A stretch of 49,033 nt of DNA from positions 1-49,033 of the forward strand of contig JAFZIJ010000113.1 in assembly GCA_017554445.1 (NCBI GenBank), given 5' to 3'. This stretch comes from Victivallales bacterium. GTDB taxonomy: Bacteria; Verrucomicrobiota; Lentisphaeria; Oligosphaerales; Oligosphaeraceae. A program made the position numbers and the translations under genes. Shown here piece after piece: positions 9,003 through 19,461 of the stretch. Each line of letters begins with the position of its first letter. Positions within the stretch are counted from its first letter, which is position 1. A model generated the notes under the pieces. That model was not told where the DNA came from and made no database searches. It saw nothing but the letters and a program-made list of their open reading frames with translations.

Positions 9003-9122
9003 GCGTGTCGTGTAAAACATCGGATTTAGTTTAAGTGTCCAATGTCGCGAGGATGGGCGAGAAAGAAAGACTCCTCGCAACGGCGGATGCGAAAAAATAA
9101 CCCATTTATGGAGGGCTGTAAG

Positions 9123-12100
9123 TTGGACAGCACAGAAAACCAATTTGGCGGAATCGAGTCAATGGAAAGCGGCAGTTACGTGACGATCGGCGTGGCCAGT
9201 CCGGAGACAATCCGTTCCTGGAGTCGCGGTGAGGTCAAGAATCCCGAGACCATTAATTACCGTACTTTCAAACCTGAAAAGGGCGGTCTATTCTGCGAAC
9301 GGATTTTCGGCCCCACGCGGGACTGGGAATGCGCGTGCGGTAAGTATAAGCGCCAGAAGCACAAGGGTATTGTGTGCGACAAGTGCGGCGTTGAAGTCTG
9401 CGAATCACGCGTCCGCCGTGAACGCATGGGACATCTCGACTTGGCGGTGCCAGTGTCGCATGTCTGGTTCTACAAATGTCTTCCGAGCCGTTTGAGCTTG
9501 ATTCTTGATTTGACTCCGAAGAGTTTGGAGCGCGTTCTATATTATGAGAGCTGGATTGTGACGGAGCCCGGTGATACGCCGTTGCAGGAGAAACAGGTCC
9601 TGACGGACGAACAATATAATGAAAACCGTCAGACGTACGGTGATTCCTTCAAGGCTGGCATGGGCGCGGAAGCTATCCAGGAGCTTCTGGGCAAGCTGAA
9701 TCTGACGGAATTGCAGGAACAGCTAGAAAGCGATTTAAACTCCTCCACCAGCAAGGCGATTCGCAAGAAGATCGCCAAGCGTGTACGGTTGATCGAAGGT
9801 TTCCTTGAAAATAACATGGATCCGCGTTGGATGATCTTGAGCGTCCTGCCAGTCATCCCCCCCGAACTGCGTCCTTTGGTCCCGTTGGAAGGCGGCCGTT
9901 TTGCAACCAGTGACCTGAATGACCTGTATCGTCGTGTCATCAACCGCAACAATCGTCTCCGCAATCTTTTGCAACTTCATACGCCGGAAGTCATCATCCG
10001 TAATGAGAAGCGCATGTTGCAGGAAGCCGTTGATGCTCTTCTGGACAATGGACGTCATGGCCGTGCCGTCACGGGCACGGGCAACCGTCCTCTGAAGTCC
10101 CTTACGGACATGCTGAAAGGAAAACAGGGGCGTTTCCGCCAGAACCTGCTCGGCAAGCGAGTTGATTATTCCGGACGCTCCGTCATCGTTGTCGGTCCCG
10201 AACTGCGTATCAACCAGTGCGGTCTTCCGAAGGAGATGGCGCTTGTGCTGTTCGAGCCGTTCATCATGAGCCGCTTGAAGCAGAAGGGATACGTCCATAC
10301 GGTCCGTAACGCAAAAAAGTGGATCGAACAGAAACGCAAGGAAGTCTGGGATATTCTGGATGAAGTGATCAAGGGGCATCCGATTCTCCTGAACCGTGCT
10401 CCTACATTGCACCGCTTGTCCATCCAGGCGTTCGACCCAATTCTGATCGAAGGTCAGGCAATCCGTCTGCATCCTCTGGTCTGCACGGCGTTCAACGCCG
10501 ACTTCGACGGTGACCAGATGGCCGTCCATGTTCCGCTGAGCAACGAAGCCCAGTTGGAGGCCAAGCTGATTATGCTGTCTCCGAATAATATCTTCTCGCC
10601 TGCCAGTGGCAAGCCGATCACGACACCTTCGCAGGATATCACGCTTGGTGTCTATTACCTTACATACGAGCATAAGAAGAACAAGAAGGCCTTCTTGGAA
10701 CAAGCCGAGAAGGAGCAACAATGGGCTGCCCAAACGCGCGAATTGGATCAGGCTTTGGAAGAGGCCAGCAAGGCGTTTGCCTCGAAGAAGCTCAGCGAGA
10801 GCAATTTCAAGGCTGCTCAAGAGAAGCATGACACCGCCATCGCTGCCTTGAACGATGAAATCCGTAAATGCCCGAATCGCCTGCGTTGGTTCAATGACTA
10901 CCATGAACTTTTGCGTGCCTTCGAGGCGGGCGACCTGAAGATGCACGATTTCGTGTATCTCCATAACCCGTATTTCGGCAAGGATACGGTCTGGTCTTCC
11001 GAGACGAAGAACGACAAGTACATCGTGACGACGGTTGGCCGTTGTATCTTCAACGAAATTTGGCCCAAGGAGATGGGGTTCTTCAACAAGCAGGTCACGA
11101 AGAAAGAGATGAGCGGACTGATCAAGCAGTGCTATGAGGCCGTCGGCCGCATGGGGCTCATCAAAGTTCTGGATCTTCTGAAGGATCTTGGCTACGAATA
11201 CGCGACGCGCGCCGGCTTCTCCATCGGCATCAAGGACATGATCGTCCCGAAGGAGAAGGCGCAGTTCATCGAAGCCGCCCAGAAGAACATCGACATGATC
11301 CGCCAGCAGCGCCGCGAAGGTATGATCACGGAGCAGGAGCGCTACAACAAGTGCATTCAGGAATGGACGAGCGTCAACAACGAACTGGCGGATCGTCTGA
11401 CAGGCGTGCTGGAGGAGAACGACGGCAAGTCTGAAATCAATCCTGTATTCGCCATGCTTGATTCCGGTGCCCGAGGCAGTAAGGATCAGATCCGCCAGCT
11501 GGCCGGCATGCGAGGCCTGATGGCCAAGCCGTCCGGCGATATCATCGAGAACCCGATCAAGGCGAATTTCCGCGAAGGCTTGTCCGTTCTGGAATACTTC
11601 ATCAGTTCCCACGGCGCCCGTAAAGGTTTGGCCGATACGGCTCTGAAGACTGCTGACTCCGGTTACATGACCCGTCGTCTGGTTGACGTCGCCCACGATG
11701 TCATCTGCACGGAAGACGACTGCCATACCGCGAACGGCATCTACATGAAGTCCATCAAGGAAGGCACGAAGGAAACCGTGAAGCTGGAGGATCGTATCAT
11801 TGGCCGCTTCAGCGCGGAAGACATTTACGACACCGCAACTGGCAACGTGCTGGTCGCGGCTGGCGAGGAAATCACGGCTGAATTGGCTAAGCGCATCGTG
11901 GCGATGGGTATCGATAAGGTCCTTATCCGCTCCGTGCTGACCTGCGAAAGCGAACGCGGTGTCTGTTGCAAGTGCTATGGCCGCAATCTGGCGACGGGCG
12001 ATTTGCCTAAACATGGCGATCCCGTCGGTATCATTGCGGCTCAGTCCATCGGCGAACCTGGTACCCAGCTGACCATGCGTACGTTCCACCTTGGCGGTAC

Positions 12101-14300
12101 GGCCGCGGCCGATGCTAACAAGATGAGCCACAAGGCGCGCAAGGATGGTAACCTCGCCCTGCAGAACTTGATGGTTGGAGACAGCCAGCAACTGGTTCCA
12201 ATCCAGGTCGTGAAGACGCTTTGCAGCGAGGAAAAGAATCGGAGCAACGCCGGACTTTTCTACAATGGTCCCAAAAACAATCCGCAGAGTAGCAGTGACT
12301 ATTATAACGAAGGTTTCGCACGTCTCATCAAGGATGAGAAGGCACGCGACCCCTATCTGGATTACTGCAAGCTGAACGGCAAGCCGGTTCCAGCAGAAGC
12401 GGCTTTGGCCGAGCAGGTCGCCGACAATCAGCTGATAGCCAAAGGCTATATGGTTCTGACGCAGAACGCGCATGTCACCGTGAACTATACGAACGCCGAG
12501 GCGCAAGCCAATGGCGCGGCATCCGAAATCGATGAACTTGAGCTGCCGCAGGGCTCCATCATCTATTTCCAGGATGGCGCAATCAAGTCCGACTTCACGT
12601 TCGCTGAATGGGATCCCTTCAACGTGCCGATCAATGCCCCCATCAGCGGTTGTATCGAATATCGCGACTTGGTTGAAGGTTCGACTATTTCCAGCGAGGA
12701 GAACAGTCAGACTGCGAAGATCGAGCACAAAGTCGTCGAACACAATGAAGACATCCGCCCCGCTTTCGACATCGTCGATATGCTCCCGTTGGAGCTGGCT
12801 GGCGGAAACCGCGTAAAACTGCGTTTCCAACTCCAACTGATCAACACGAGCGCGAAGGGCTACGCCGAAATGATGGAAGACCGCAAAGGCAGTGCGTCGG
12901 AACGCATCGTCTATCGTTTCCAGCAAGGCAAGGGCTATTATCAGGATGCCGCTTCCAAGATCGGCGAAGACGAAGTCCGTATCAATCTGGATGCGCAAGG
13001 GCGTTGCTCCTTGGTGCTGACGGAAAGCGATCTGAAATCCGGCAAGATCATCCGCATCGACCATTTGAGTTTCGAATCGGACAAGGTCTCCAAAGGTGAT
13101 ACACTCGTCTATGACGACGCTCATAAGACGCTCGTGAAGGCTCCTTGCGACGGTATCGAGATCAAGATTGACGACATCCGCTTCGGTAAGAATCTGATTC
13201 ATCTGAATGGACTGAAAGTCAACGAGACGATTGAGTTGGATGGTCTGCAGGAAATTGACGGCAAGCGTCTTGGGACGACTTTGACGGGCTTCTTCCGAGT
13301 GAAGGAGAATCTACGCAAGTCGGTACATGTCGGAATGGCGGTTGTCAGACGCCGCAGGAACATCCAGTTGCCGACGGGTGCTTACTTCACGCTGGAGGAA
13401 GGTGAACTTGTGAATGCTGGTGACGAACTGGCCAAGTTCCCCCGTCAGAACGTCCGTACACGTGATATCACCGGTGGTTTGCCGCGTGTCGCCGAGCTGT
13501 TCGAGGCGCGTCGTCCGAAAGAGGCCGCCGAAATTGCGAAGATTGACGGTGTGGTTTATATCGACAAGCCTGTGAAGGGCAAGCAGAACATCCGCATCGA
13601 AGATCCAGAAAGCGGTGCAAGCCAGGAACATGTCATCCCGCAGGGTAAGCGAATCGTTGTCACGGAAGGTGACTTCGTCACGAAGGGCACGCCGTTGACG
13701 GACGGTGCAGTCGTCCTGCATGAAATGCTCGAGATTTGCGGTCCTCAGGAATTGCAGGAGTACTTGCTGAACGAAGTCCAGCAGGTCTATCGTCTGCAGG
13801 GTGTTGAAATCAACGACAAGCACGTTGAAATCATCCTTCGCCAGATGATGCGCAACGTCCGCATCACGCAGCCTGGCCAGACGCGCTTCTTGTTTGGCGA
13901 ACTCGTGGACAAGCGTGAGTTCCAGGAAGAGAACAAGCGTGTTTTGGAGAATGGCGGCATCGCGGCGGACGCTCAGCCGATCCTGTTGGGTATTACGAAA
14001 GCCTCTCTGGCGACGGAAAGCTTCATCTCCGCGGCATCCTTCCAAGATACGACGCGTGTTCTGACTGAAGCCGCGACTCTTGGCCGCGTCGATCATCTGC
14101 GTGGTTTCAAGGAAAACGTCATCATGGGGCATCTGATTCCCGCCGGCACGGGCTATCCCGATGCGCAGGACTTCAAGCTGACGTTCAAGGCCAGCACCGC
14201 AGAAGAGGCTGCGGCCGAGACGGCGGCGTTGGAGCTCAGTGAAAAGGAGGCGCAGGATAAGGAGCATCTCGACAATCTGCAGAAGTTCTTCGACAACTGA
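9123..14300 (+). CDS. rpoC: RNA polymerase subunit beta', with large insertions
   Basis: 1725 residues from a TTG start at 9123, preceded by GGAGG at 9110-9114 with 8-nt spacing. This start puts the zinc-ribbon cysteines at 70/72 and the catalytic NADFDGD aspartates at 460/462/464, the same numbering as E. coli; in-frame ATGs at 9042 and 9108 have no comparable site. The second zinc site ([10 protein letters not shown]) and the trigger-loop start MRTFHLGG (His989) are intact. There are two large insertions: a Lys/Glu-rich coiled coil after [11 protein letters not shown] (about 515-600), and roughly 450 residues inside the trigger loop (about 997-1444) before [17 protein letters not shown]. 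coli has 188 residues at that second point. Confidence 0.97.
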   Translation: MDSTENQFGGIESMESGSYVTIGVASPETIRSWSRGEVKNPETINYRTFKPEKGGLFCERIFGPTRDWECACGKYKRQKHKGIVCDKCGVEVCESRVRRERMGHLDLAVPVSHVWFYKCLPSRLSLILDLTPKSLERVLYYESWIVTEPGDTPLQEKQVLTDEQYNENRQTYGDSFKAGMGAEAIQELLGKLNLTELQEQLESDLNSSTSKAIRKKIAKRVRLIEGFLENNMDPRWMILSVLPVIPPELRPLVPLEGGRFATSDLNDLYRRVINRNNRLRNLLQLHTPEVIIRNEKRMLQEAVDALLDNGRHGRAVTGTGNRPLKSLTDMLKGKQGRFRQNLLGKRVDYSGRSVIVVGPELRINQCGLPKEMALVLFEPFIMSRLKQKGYVHTVRNAKKWIEQKRKEVWDILDEVIKGHPILLNRAPTLHRLSIQAFDPILIEGQAIRLHPLVCTAFNADFDGDQMAVHVPLSNEAQLEAKLIMLSPNNIFSPASGKPITTPSQDITLGVYYLTYEHKKNKKAFLEQAEKEQQWAAQTRELDQALEEASKAFASKKLSESNFKAAQEKHDTAIAALNDEIRKCPNRLRWFNDYHELLRAFEAGDLKMHDFVYLHNPYFGKDTVWSSETKNDKYIVTTVGRCIFNEIWPKEMGFFNKQVTKKEMSGLIKQCYEAVGRMGLIKVLDLLKDLGYEYATRAGFSIGIKDMIVPKEKAQFIEAAQKNIDMIRQQRREGMITEQERYNKCIQEWTSVNNELADRLTGVLEENDGKSEINPVFAMLDSGARGSKDQIRQLAGMRGLMAKPSGDIIENPIKANFREGLSVLEYFISSHGARKGLADTALKTADSGYMTRRLVDVAHDVICTEDDCHTANGIYMKSIKEGTKETVKLEDRIIGRFSAEDIYDTATGNVLVAAGEEITAELAKRIVAMGIDKVLIRSVLTCESERGVCCKCYGRNLATGDLPKHGDPVGIIAAQSIGEPGTQLTMRTFHLGGTAAADANKMSHKARKDGNLALQNLMVGDSQQLVPIQVVKTLCSEEKNRSNAGLFYNGPKNNPQSSSDYYNEGFARLIKDEKARDPYLDYCKLNGKPVPAEAALAEQVADNQLIAKGYMVLTQNAHVTVNYTNAEAQANGAASEIDELELPQGSIIYFQDGAIKSDFTFAEWDPFNVPINAPISGCIEYRDLVEGSTISSEENSQTAKIEHKVVEHNEDIRPAFDIVDMLPLELAGGNRVKLRFQLQLINTSAKGYAEMMEDRKGSASERIVYRFQQGKGYYQDAASKIGEDEVRINLDAQGRCSLVLTESDLKSGKIIRIDHLSFESDKVSKGDTLVYDDAHKTLVKAPCDGIEIKIDDIRFGKNLIHLNGLKVNETIELDGLQEIDGKRLGTTLTGFFRVKENLRKSVHVGMAVVRRRRNIQLPTGAYFTLEEGELVNAGDELAKFPRQNVRTRDITGGLPRVAELFEARRPKEAAEIAKIDGVVYIDKPVKGKQNIRIEDPESGASQEHVIPQGKRIVVTEGDFVTKGTPLTDGAVVLHEMLEICGPQELQEYLLNEVQQVYRLQGVEINDKHVEIILRQMMRNVRITQPGQTRFLFGELVDKREFQEENKRVLENGGIAADAQPILLGITKASLATESFISAASFQDTTRVLTEAATLGRVDHLRGFKENVIMGHLIPAGTGYPDAQDFKLTFKASTAEEAAAETAALELSEKEAQDKEHLDNLQKFFDN

Positions 14301-14338
14301 TCGAGACAGGAGCCCATCCTGCAAAAAAGAAGGCGGAT

Positions 14339-14377
14339 GCCCCATGCCGATTCGGAAAAACCGAATGGACATGGGGC
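14339..14377 (+). terminator. Long hairpin after rpoC
   Basis: GCCCCATG (14339-14346) pairs with CATGGGGC (14370-14377), and an inner stem ATTCGG/CCGAAT closes an AAAAA loop, with two mismatches between. No T-run follows. It probably ends or stabilises the rpoBC message ahead of the rpsL promoter. Confidence 0.55.
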
Positions 14378-14383
14378 GTTCGC

Positions 14384-14411
14384 TTGACATTCTGGATTGG
14401 CGTATTAAATT
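14384..14411 (+). promoter_or_regulatory. Candidate promoter of rpsL-rpsG-EF-G
   Basis: A perfect -35 TTGACA (14384-14389) is followed after 16 nt by TAAATT (14406-14411). It sits between the rpoC hairpin and rpsL. The site at 39872 begins with the same TTGACATTC and has a similar AT-rich box. A second possible -10, TATACT at 14436-14441, has no convincing -35. Confidence 0.5.
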
Positions 14412-14463
14412 AAAAGAACGATTTTTTATCATATCTATACTATAAGTCAAAGAGAAACGCGAA

Positions 14464-14862
14464 ATGCCGACAATCAATCAGTTGATCAGAAAAGGTCGTA
14501 AGGTCAAACCGGTCAAGAGCCGTGTCCGTGCTCTGGATCAGTGCCCGCAGCGCCGTGGTGTCTGTCTTCAGGTCAGCACCCGTACCCCCAAGAAGCCTAA
14601 CTCCGCTTTGCGTAAGTACGCCCGTGTTCGTCTGACGAACGGGCAGGAAGTCAACGCGTACATCGGTGGTGAAGGTCATAACCTTCAGGAACACAGCGTC
14701 GTGTTGGTGCGCGGCGGCCGTGTTCGTGACCTGCCTGGTGTCCGTTATCACATCGTCCGCGGCACCTTGGATACGCTTGGCATTGACAAGCGCCGCCAGG
14801 GCCGTTCGAAGTATGGCACGAAGCGCCCGAAGCCCGGTGCGCCCGCGAAAGGCAAGAAGTAA
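14464..14862 (+). CDS. rpsL: Small ribosomal subunit protein S12
   Basis: 132 residues. The decoding-centre loops are [11 protein letters not shown] (Lys43 and Lys44 kept) and [20 protein letters not shown], then DLPGVRYH. Residue 88 is Arg (codon 14725-14727), where E. coli and M. tuberculosis have Lys. Lys-to-Arg at this site is a known streptomycin-resistance change. S12 monitors codon-anticodon pairing. First gene of the str-type cluster, behind the candidate promoter at 14384. Confidence 0.98.
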   Translation: MPTINQLIRKGRKVKPVKSRVRALDQCPQRRGVCLQVSTRTPKKPNSALRKYARVRLTNGQEVNAYIGGEGHNLQEHSVVLVRGGRVRDLPGVRYHIVRGTLDTLGIDKRRQGRSKYGTKRPKPGAPAKGKK

Positions 14863-14902
14863 TCCGGCAGTATAGGAAGCTCCTTGAGAGGAATACAGGA
14901 TA

Positions 14903-15373
14903 ATGAGAAGAAGAAAAGCTGAAAAACGTCAAACGATTCCGGATATCCGGTTCAATGACATCATCATCGCGCGTCTCATCAACACGGTTATGGAACGCGG
15001 CAAGAAGACGGTTGCTCAGGGAATTGTCTATGGCGCCATGGACATCCTGAAGGAGAAGAAGGCGGACATGGAGCCGCTGGAAGTCTTCCGTCAAGCCCTT
15101 GAGAACGTGAAGCCGCGTCTGGAAGTCAAGAGCCGCCGCGTTGGCGGTGCGACGTATCAGGTTCCGCTGGAAGTCCCGGCCGAGCGTCAGACGGCTGTCG
15201 CGCTACGCTGGATTGTCGGCTACAGCCGCGCCCGCAAAGGTGTTCCGATGGCGAAAGCTCTCGCCGCCGAATTGCTTGATGCCTTCGACAACACTGGCAA
15301 CGCCGTGAAGAAGAAGGATGATACGCACAAGATGGCGAACGCCAACAAGGCGTTTGCGCATTACCGCTGGTAA
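14903..15373 (+). CDS. rpsG: Small ribosomal subunit protein S7
   Basis: 156 residues, the normal length. The family core is plain: MRRRKAEKR start, [30 protein letters not shown], and the C-terminal [14 protein letters not shown]7 nucleates the 30S head on 16S rRNA. It follows rpsL by 40 nt and precedes the EF-G gene by 52 nt. Confidence 0.98.
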   Translation: MRRRKAEKRQTIPDIRFNDIIIARLINTVMERGKKTVAQGIVYGAMDILKEKKADMEPLEVFRQALENVKPRLEVKSRRVGGATYQVPLEVPAERQTAVALRWIVGYSRARKGVPMAKALAAELLDAFDNTGNAVKKKDDTHKMANANKAFAHYRW

Positions 15374-15425
15374 TAACTTTCGTTCGAAACTATTCGGACA
15401 CACATAAGCGACTGGGATTGTAAAG

Positions 15426-17387
15426 ATGAGTTCCACCGCGTTGCGGAATCTGGGAATCATTGCCCATATCGACGCGGGGAAGACGACGCTGACGGAGCGG
15501 ATACTCCGTCGGACCGGGGAGATACGGTACTGCGGTGAAGTCCATGAAGGCACGACTGTGACGGATTGGCTTCCGCAGGAACGTGAGCATGGCATCAGCA
15601 TCCTGAGCGCTTCAGTGGTTTGCCAATGGCGTGATGTACGGATCAACGTGGTCGATACGCCTGGCCATGTTGATTTCACGGCGGAGGTTGAACGGGTTCT
15701 TCGGGTTCTGGATGGTGCAGTCGCCGTGTTCTGCGGCATACGTGGTGTACAGGCCCAATCGGAAACTGTATGGCGTCAAGCGAACAGGCATCGGATTCCG
15801 ATGTTGGCGTTCGTGAACAAGCTGGATCGCGAAGGTGCCAGTTACGAGCGAGTCATCCGTCAGATTTCGCAACGTTTCCATGTGTCGGCGGTAGCCATGC
15901 AGGTGCCGTTGACAGACGAAAACGGATTCGTCGGCATGATTGACATTTTGACGGGACGATGTATCGGTGAAGGGAGTCCGGACATCGATTTCAGATGCGA
16001 TGAGCGGGTGGAAGCCGCTCGGACGCATCTTGTGGAATGTCTTGCGGAGACGGACGATGAGGTGATGACCGATTACCTCTCGGATAGGGTGCCAAACGAG
16101 GCGACTCTACGCAGGGCATTGCGGATGGCTGTTCTGAATCGGAGCCTGCTTCCGGTGTTCGGTGGTAGCGCCGCCAAAGACATCGGAGTGGACGCGATGT
16201 TAGACGCGGTTCGCGATTATCTTCCGTCTCCGTCTGAAAGCATTCGCAAGAAGCTGGAAGGCACCGGGATGCTGGTCTTCAAGGTCTATCCTCCCGAGGT
16301 ATTCGGCGAAATGTTGTTCTGCGTCAGGCTGTACGGCGGGCATGTCGAAACTGGAACGCGGCTGGTGAATCCGCGAAACGGGGCGACATGCGAAGTCGAA
16401 ACCGTCTATCGGATGCGAGCGAGCCAGCTGGATCCGATTGAAGGCGCGGAAAATGGCGACATCGTCGCCTTGACCGGTCTTGGTGCAGATGTCGTGACAG
16501 GGGATACGCTTTGTGATACGTCCTGCATGGCGGTTTTGGAACGGATGACGTTTCCAGAACCGGTTGTCAGCATCACGATGGAAGGCCGTGGTGGAACGGA
16601 TAGTGAAACGCTTGGAAAAGCGTTGAAAGCGTTCTGCTTAGAAGATCCGACATTGCGGATGAGCTATGGCCCCGCGCCAGGTCAGTGGACGTTGGCGGGA
16701 ATGGGTGAGCTTCATCTGGCGATAGTTCAGGAGCGTCTAAAAGGGGATTTCGGCATTGAAGTGACGGCTGGAAAGCCGCAGGTCAACTACCGAAAGACGG
16801 TGCAGGGGACTGGACATGGTCGTTGCGAGTTTGAAAAGCGTCTGCCTGACGGGCGGACGATGGGGGCGATGGTAGAGATAGAGGTGGAAGCTCTTCCGCG
16901 AGGCGGAGGGCTTAAGATGGATTTGGAGGCTGCGACGGCCGCCGTGGAATCAATCTACAGCGAAGCGGTGAAAGCGGGCCTTCAGGAAATTATCCGTTCG
17001 GGTGTCGGAGACGGTAATCCGTTGACGGATATGAAGATAAAGGTCGTAGCTTTGGCTCCTGCGGAAGGCGGGACGTCAGAGCTGGCGTTCCAGACTGCGG
17101 CGCACAAGGCTTTGTCGGAAGCGGTGGAGACCGGCGGGCCGCTGGTGTTGGAACCGATCATGAAATTGGAGGTGACGAGCCCGCAGGCTCAGATTGGCAA
17201 TGTTATTGCCGATTTGACATCGCGTCGGGGGCGTGTCACGGAAGTGGATTCCCTAGATATGGGGATAGCGCGTGTAGTGGCGTTGGTGCCATTGGGCGAG
17301 TTGTTCGGCTACGCAAGTTCGTTGCGGTCGCTTAGCGGCGGACGTGGCGATTTCGTGGCAGAGCCGTCAGTTTATGCTCCATTATGA
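15426..17387 (+). CDS. Divergent elongation factor G family GTPase in the fusA position
   Basis: 653 residues, about 40 shorter than canonical EF-G. GTPase motifs are intact: AHIDAGKTT (13-21), DTPGHVD (77-83) and NKLD (131-134). Domains III-V follow, ending in VPLGELFGYASSLRSLSGGRGDF. In domain IV the usual loop motif of the GGSGQYG/GGRGQYG type, expected after the YRKT segment, is missing; instead there is a short QGTGHGR stretch and an acidic/aliphatic strand. That recalls recycling-type EF-Gs (mitochondrial EF-G2 or bacterial EF-G2 paralogs). Codon use also looks less biased than in the flanking ribosomal genes. It could be the sole translocase of a divergent lineage or a paralog that replaced fusA in this locus. 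Confidence 0.85.
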   Translation: MSSTALRNLGIIAHIDAGKTTLTERILRRTGEIRYCGEVHEGTTVTDWLPQEREHGISILSASVVCQWRDVRINVVDTPGHVDFTAEVERVLRVLDGAVAVFCGIRGVQAQSETVWRQANRHRIPMLAFVNKLDREGASYERVIRQISQRFHVSAVAMQVPLTDENGFVGMIDILTGRCIGEGSPDIDFRCDERVEAARTHLVECLAETDDEVMTDYLSDRVPNEATLRRALRMAVLNRSLLPVFGGSAAKDIGVDAMLDAVRDYLPSPSESIRKKLEGTGMLVFKVYPPEVFGEMLFCVRLYGGHVETGTRLVNPRNGATCEVETVYRMRASQLDPIEGAENGDIVALTGLGADVVTGDTLCDTSCMAVLERMTFPEPVVSITMEGRGGTDSETLGKALKAFCLEDPTLRMSYGPAPGQWTLAGMGELHLAIVQERLKGDFGIEVTAGKPQVNYRKTVQGTGHGRCEFEKRLPDGRTMGAMVEIEVEALPRGGGLKMDLEAATAAVESIYSEAVKAGLQEIIRSGVGDGNPLTDMKIKVVALAPAEGGTSELAFQTAAHKALSEAVETGGPLVLEPIMKLEVTSPQAQIGNVIADLTSRRGRVTEVDSLDMGIARVVALVPLGELFGYASSLRSLSGGRGDFVAEPSVYAPL

Positions 17388-17416
17388 CCCGTAGCCGTAA
17401 AAGGAGCGGCAACTGA

Positions 17417-17446
17417 ATTGAGCCTAGGCACCCACACTGTTTATAA
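17417..17446 (+). promoter_or_regulatory. Candidate promoter of rpsJ-rplCDWB-rpsS
   Basis: TTGAGC (17417-17422), an 18-nt spacer and TATAAG (17441-17446) lie in the 82-nt gap between the EF-G gene and rpsJ. Four of six and five of six consensus bases match. Read-through from the rpsL promoter is equally possible. Confidence 0.35.
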
Positions 17447-17469
17447 GTCAGTAAACAAAAGAGTGAGAC

Positions 17470-17781
17470 ATGGCAAACAAACAAACCATTCGCATTCGGC
17501 TTCAGGCTTTCGAGCACACGATTCTGGATCAAAGCACAGCCGAAATCGTCAACATGGTCAAGCGGACTGGCGCCGATGTCGCCGGCCCGATTCCGTTGCC
17601 GACCCGCATCGAGCGCTTTACGGTGAACCGTTCCCCGCACGTCGATAAGAAATCGATGGAACAGTTTGAAATCCGTACACACAAGCGTCTGCTGGACATC
17701 ATCAACCCCAGCAACCGGACGGTTGAAGAGCTGAAGAAGCTCAATCTTCCCGCCGGTGTTGACATCATCATCAAGATCTGA
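17470..17781 (+). CDS. rpsJ: Small ribosomal subunit protein S10
   Basis: 103 residues, standard S10: [16 protein letters not shown], the [35 protein letters not shown] region split by the family loop, and a C-terminus in [12 protein letters not shown]10 is part of the 30S head and is also NusE in antitermination. First gene of the S10-type cluster, 17 nt before rplC. Confidence 0.98.
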   Translation: MANKQTIRIRLQAFEHTILDQSTAEIVNMVKRTGADVAGPIPLPTRIERFTVNRSPHVDKKSMEQFEIRTHKRLLDIINPSNRTVEELKKLNLPAGVDIIIKI

Positions 17782-17798
17782 CGGGGGAGGGCGCTAAC

Positions 17799-18437
17799 AT
17801 GAGAAAAGGATTGATTGGAAAGAAATTGGGCATGACCCATGTTTACACGGAAGATGGCGTCGCTGTTCCTGTGACGGCGATTGAGGTCGGTCCGTGCCCC
17901 GTGATTTCGCTTCGTACTCAGAAGCGCAACGGCTACAGTGCGTTGCAACTTGGTTTCGGCAGCCGCAAGGTTAAGAATGTGACGAAGCCCGTGCTCGGCA
18001 TGCTGAAAGAGGCGAAACTGGAATCGAATCCGCCGATGATCATCCGCGAAATCCGTCTGGAAGAGGATTCCACGGCGTCCGTCGGCGATGTCTTGAAGGC
18101 TGATATTTTCGCGAAAGACGAGTTCGTCGATGTCACGGGTCAGACGAAGGGCCGTGGTTTCGCGGGCGTTGTCCGCCGCTGGAAGTTTGGCGGTGGCCGC
18201 GCGAGTCATGGTGGTGCGTGGGTTCGCAGAAGCGGTTCCATCGGTATGTGCGCCGCCCCTGGCAAGGTCTATAAAGGCCGCAAGATGCCTGGTCACATGG
18301 GCGATGTTCGTCAGACAATTCTGAATCTGAAAGTCATGGATGTCCGCCCCGATGTCAATCTGCTGTTGGTGAAGGGGTCCATTCCCGGCGCGAACGGCTG
18401 CTTTGTTATCGTGCGCAACGCAATCAAGAAGCATTAA
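17799..18437 (+). CDS. rplC: Large ribosomal subunit protein L3
   Basis: 212 residues. [20 protein letters not shown] at the N-terminus and [16 protein letters not shown] and KMPGHMG in the extension that reaches towards the peptidyl-transferase centre identify L3. The loop between SIG and KMPGHMG reads [12 protein letters not shown], a local variation. A strong GGGGGAGG-type site lies upstream. Clustered with rplD. Confidence 0.97.
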   Translation: MRKGLIGKKLGMTHVYTEDGVAVPVTAIEVGPCPVISLRTQKRNGYSALQLGFGSRKVKNVTKPVLGMLKEAKLESNPPMIIREIRLEEDSTASVGDVLKADIFAKDEFVDVTGQTKGRGFAGVVRRWKFGGGRASHGGAWVRRSGSIGMCAAPGKVYKGRKMPGHMGDVRQTILNLKVMDVRPDVNLLLVKGSIPGANGCFVIVRNAIKKH

Positions 18438-18453
18438 TCGGGGGTGATATCAG

Positions 18454-19140
18454 ATGGCTACTTTGACAGTGAAAAATGCAAGCGGTGCCGATTTGGGTAC
18501 CCCTATTGAAATTGATTCCAGCTGGCTTGAGTTCGAAAAAGGCGAACAGGCCGTAAAGGACTCCGTGGTCGCGTTTCTGGCCGGTTGCCGTGCAGGCACC
18601 GCCTCGACGAAGACCCGCGGCGAAGTGAGTGGCGGCGGTGCGAAACCGTGGCGCCAGAAAGGGAATGGCCGTGCCCGTGCCGGTAGTAACCGCAGCCCCG
18701 TGTGGCGCGGTGGTGCGATCGTCTTCGGTCCGAAGCCCCGCAGCTACGCCAAGAAAGTCAACGCCAACGTTGAGACTCTGGCTCTGCGCCGCGTGTTCTC
18801 CGACCGCGTGAAAGACAATGAGATCATTGTTGTTGACGACATCAAGCCTGAAACCGCGAAGACAAAGGATTTCGTCGCCTTCCTGAAGGCGATCGGCGTC
18901 GAAGGGACGGCTGTCGTTCTCGTCGAATCCGCCGCCATGAATGTGATTGACGACGAGAAGGCGAAGTTTGGCTTCCGCGAACCGAATCTGGTTCTGGCGA
19001 GCCGCAATCTCGGCAACGTGATTTTGGTCGCCGCCGAGTCCGTGAATCCCTATACCCTGATGAAGGGTGAAAAAGTTGTGATTACCAGTGCCGGATTGAA
19101 GGCCCTCGGGCAGCGCCTGGCGAAGAAGAAGGAGAGATAA
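18454..19140 (+). CDS. rplD: Large ribosomal subunit protein L4
   Basis: 228 residues, a little longer than E. coli L4 (201). The loop that lines the exit tunnel is recognisable: TKTRGEVSGGGAKPWRQKGNGRARAGS, split here by an Arg-rich turn and followed by WRGGAIVFGPKPRSY. The C-terminal half carries the Rossmann-like L4 core (ALRRVFSDRV, NVILVAAESVNPY). It starts 16 nt after rplC and ends 1 nt before rplW. Confidence 0.97.
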   Translation: MATLTVKNASGADLGTPIEIDSSWLEFEKGEQAVKDSVVAFLAGCRAGTASTKTRGEVSGGGAKPWRQKGNGRARAGSNRSPVWRGGAIVFGPKPRSYAKKVNANVETLALRRVFSDRVKDNEIIVVDDIKPETAKTKDFVAFLKAIGVEGTAVVLVESAAMNVIDDEKAKFGFREPNLVLASRNLGNVILVAAESVNPYTLMKGEKVVITSAGLKALGQRLAKKKER

Positions 19141-19141
19141 G

Positions 19142-19426
19142 ATGTTCAATCCTTACGACGTAGTTTATACCGTTCTTATTACAGAAAAAGCGACGGCGCT
19201 CAGCGAGAAGTTCCACCGTTACACGCTCAAGGTGAATCCGCACAGCAACAAGATTGAGATCCGCAAGGCTGTTGAGGCTATATTCGAAAATGTCAAAGTT
19301 TCGGATGTCCAAACTATGAATTGCCTTGGCAAGCGCAAGCGCATGCGCAGTGCCCGTCTGGGTAAGCGCCCCGATTGGAAGAAGGCCCTCGTTACCTTGA
19401 CAGAGGGTAGCATCGAACTGCTGTAA
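19142..19426 (+). CDS. rplW: Large ribosomal subunit protein L23
   Basis: 94 residues. The L23 core is visible in [10 protein letters not shown] near the N-terminus, the [25 protein letters not shown] segment and the basic loop [25 protein letters not shown]23 docks trigger factor and SRP at the tunnel exit. A GGAG site at the end of rplD serves the ATG, and only one base separates the genes. Confidence 0.97.
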   Translation: MFNPYDVVYTVLITEKATALSEKFHRYTLKVNPHSNKIEIRKAVEAIFENVKVSDVQTMNCLGKRKRMRSARLGKRPDWKKALVTLTEGSIELL

Positions 19427-19461
19427 GGCGTAAGCGTTTTTTAAGACAAAGAGGCAATAAG

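Noticed and set aside
9735..13202. Very long minus-strand open frame (over 1100 codons) opposite rpoC
   Set aside because: It is the antisense of a strongly codon-biased gene, has no recognisable domain, and rpoC is certain.
13311..14477. Minus-strand open frame over the rpoC 3' end and rpsL promoter
   Set aside because: Composition is that of an antisense frame; the promoter and hairpin in its path argue against it.
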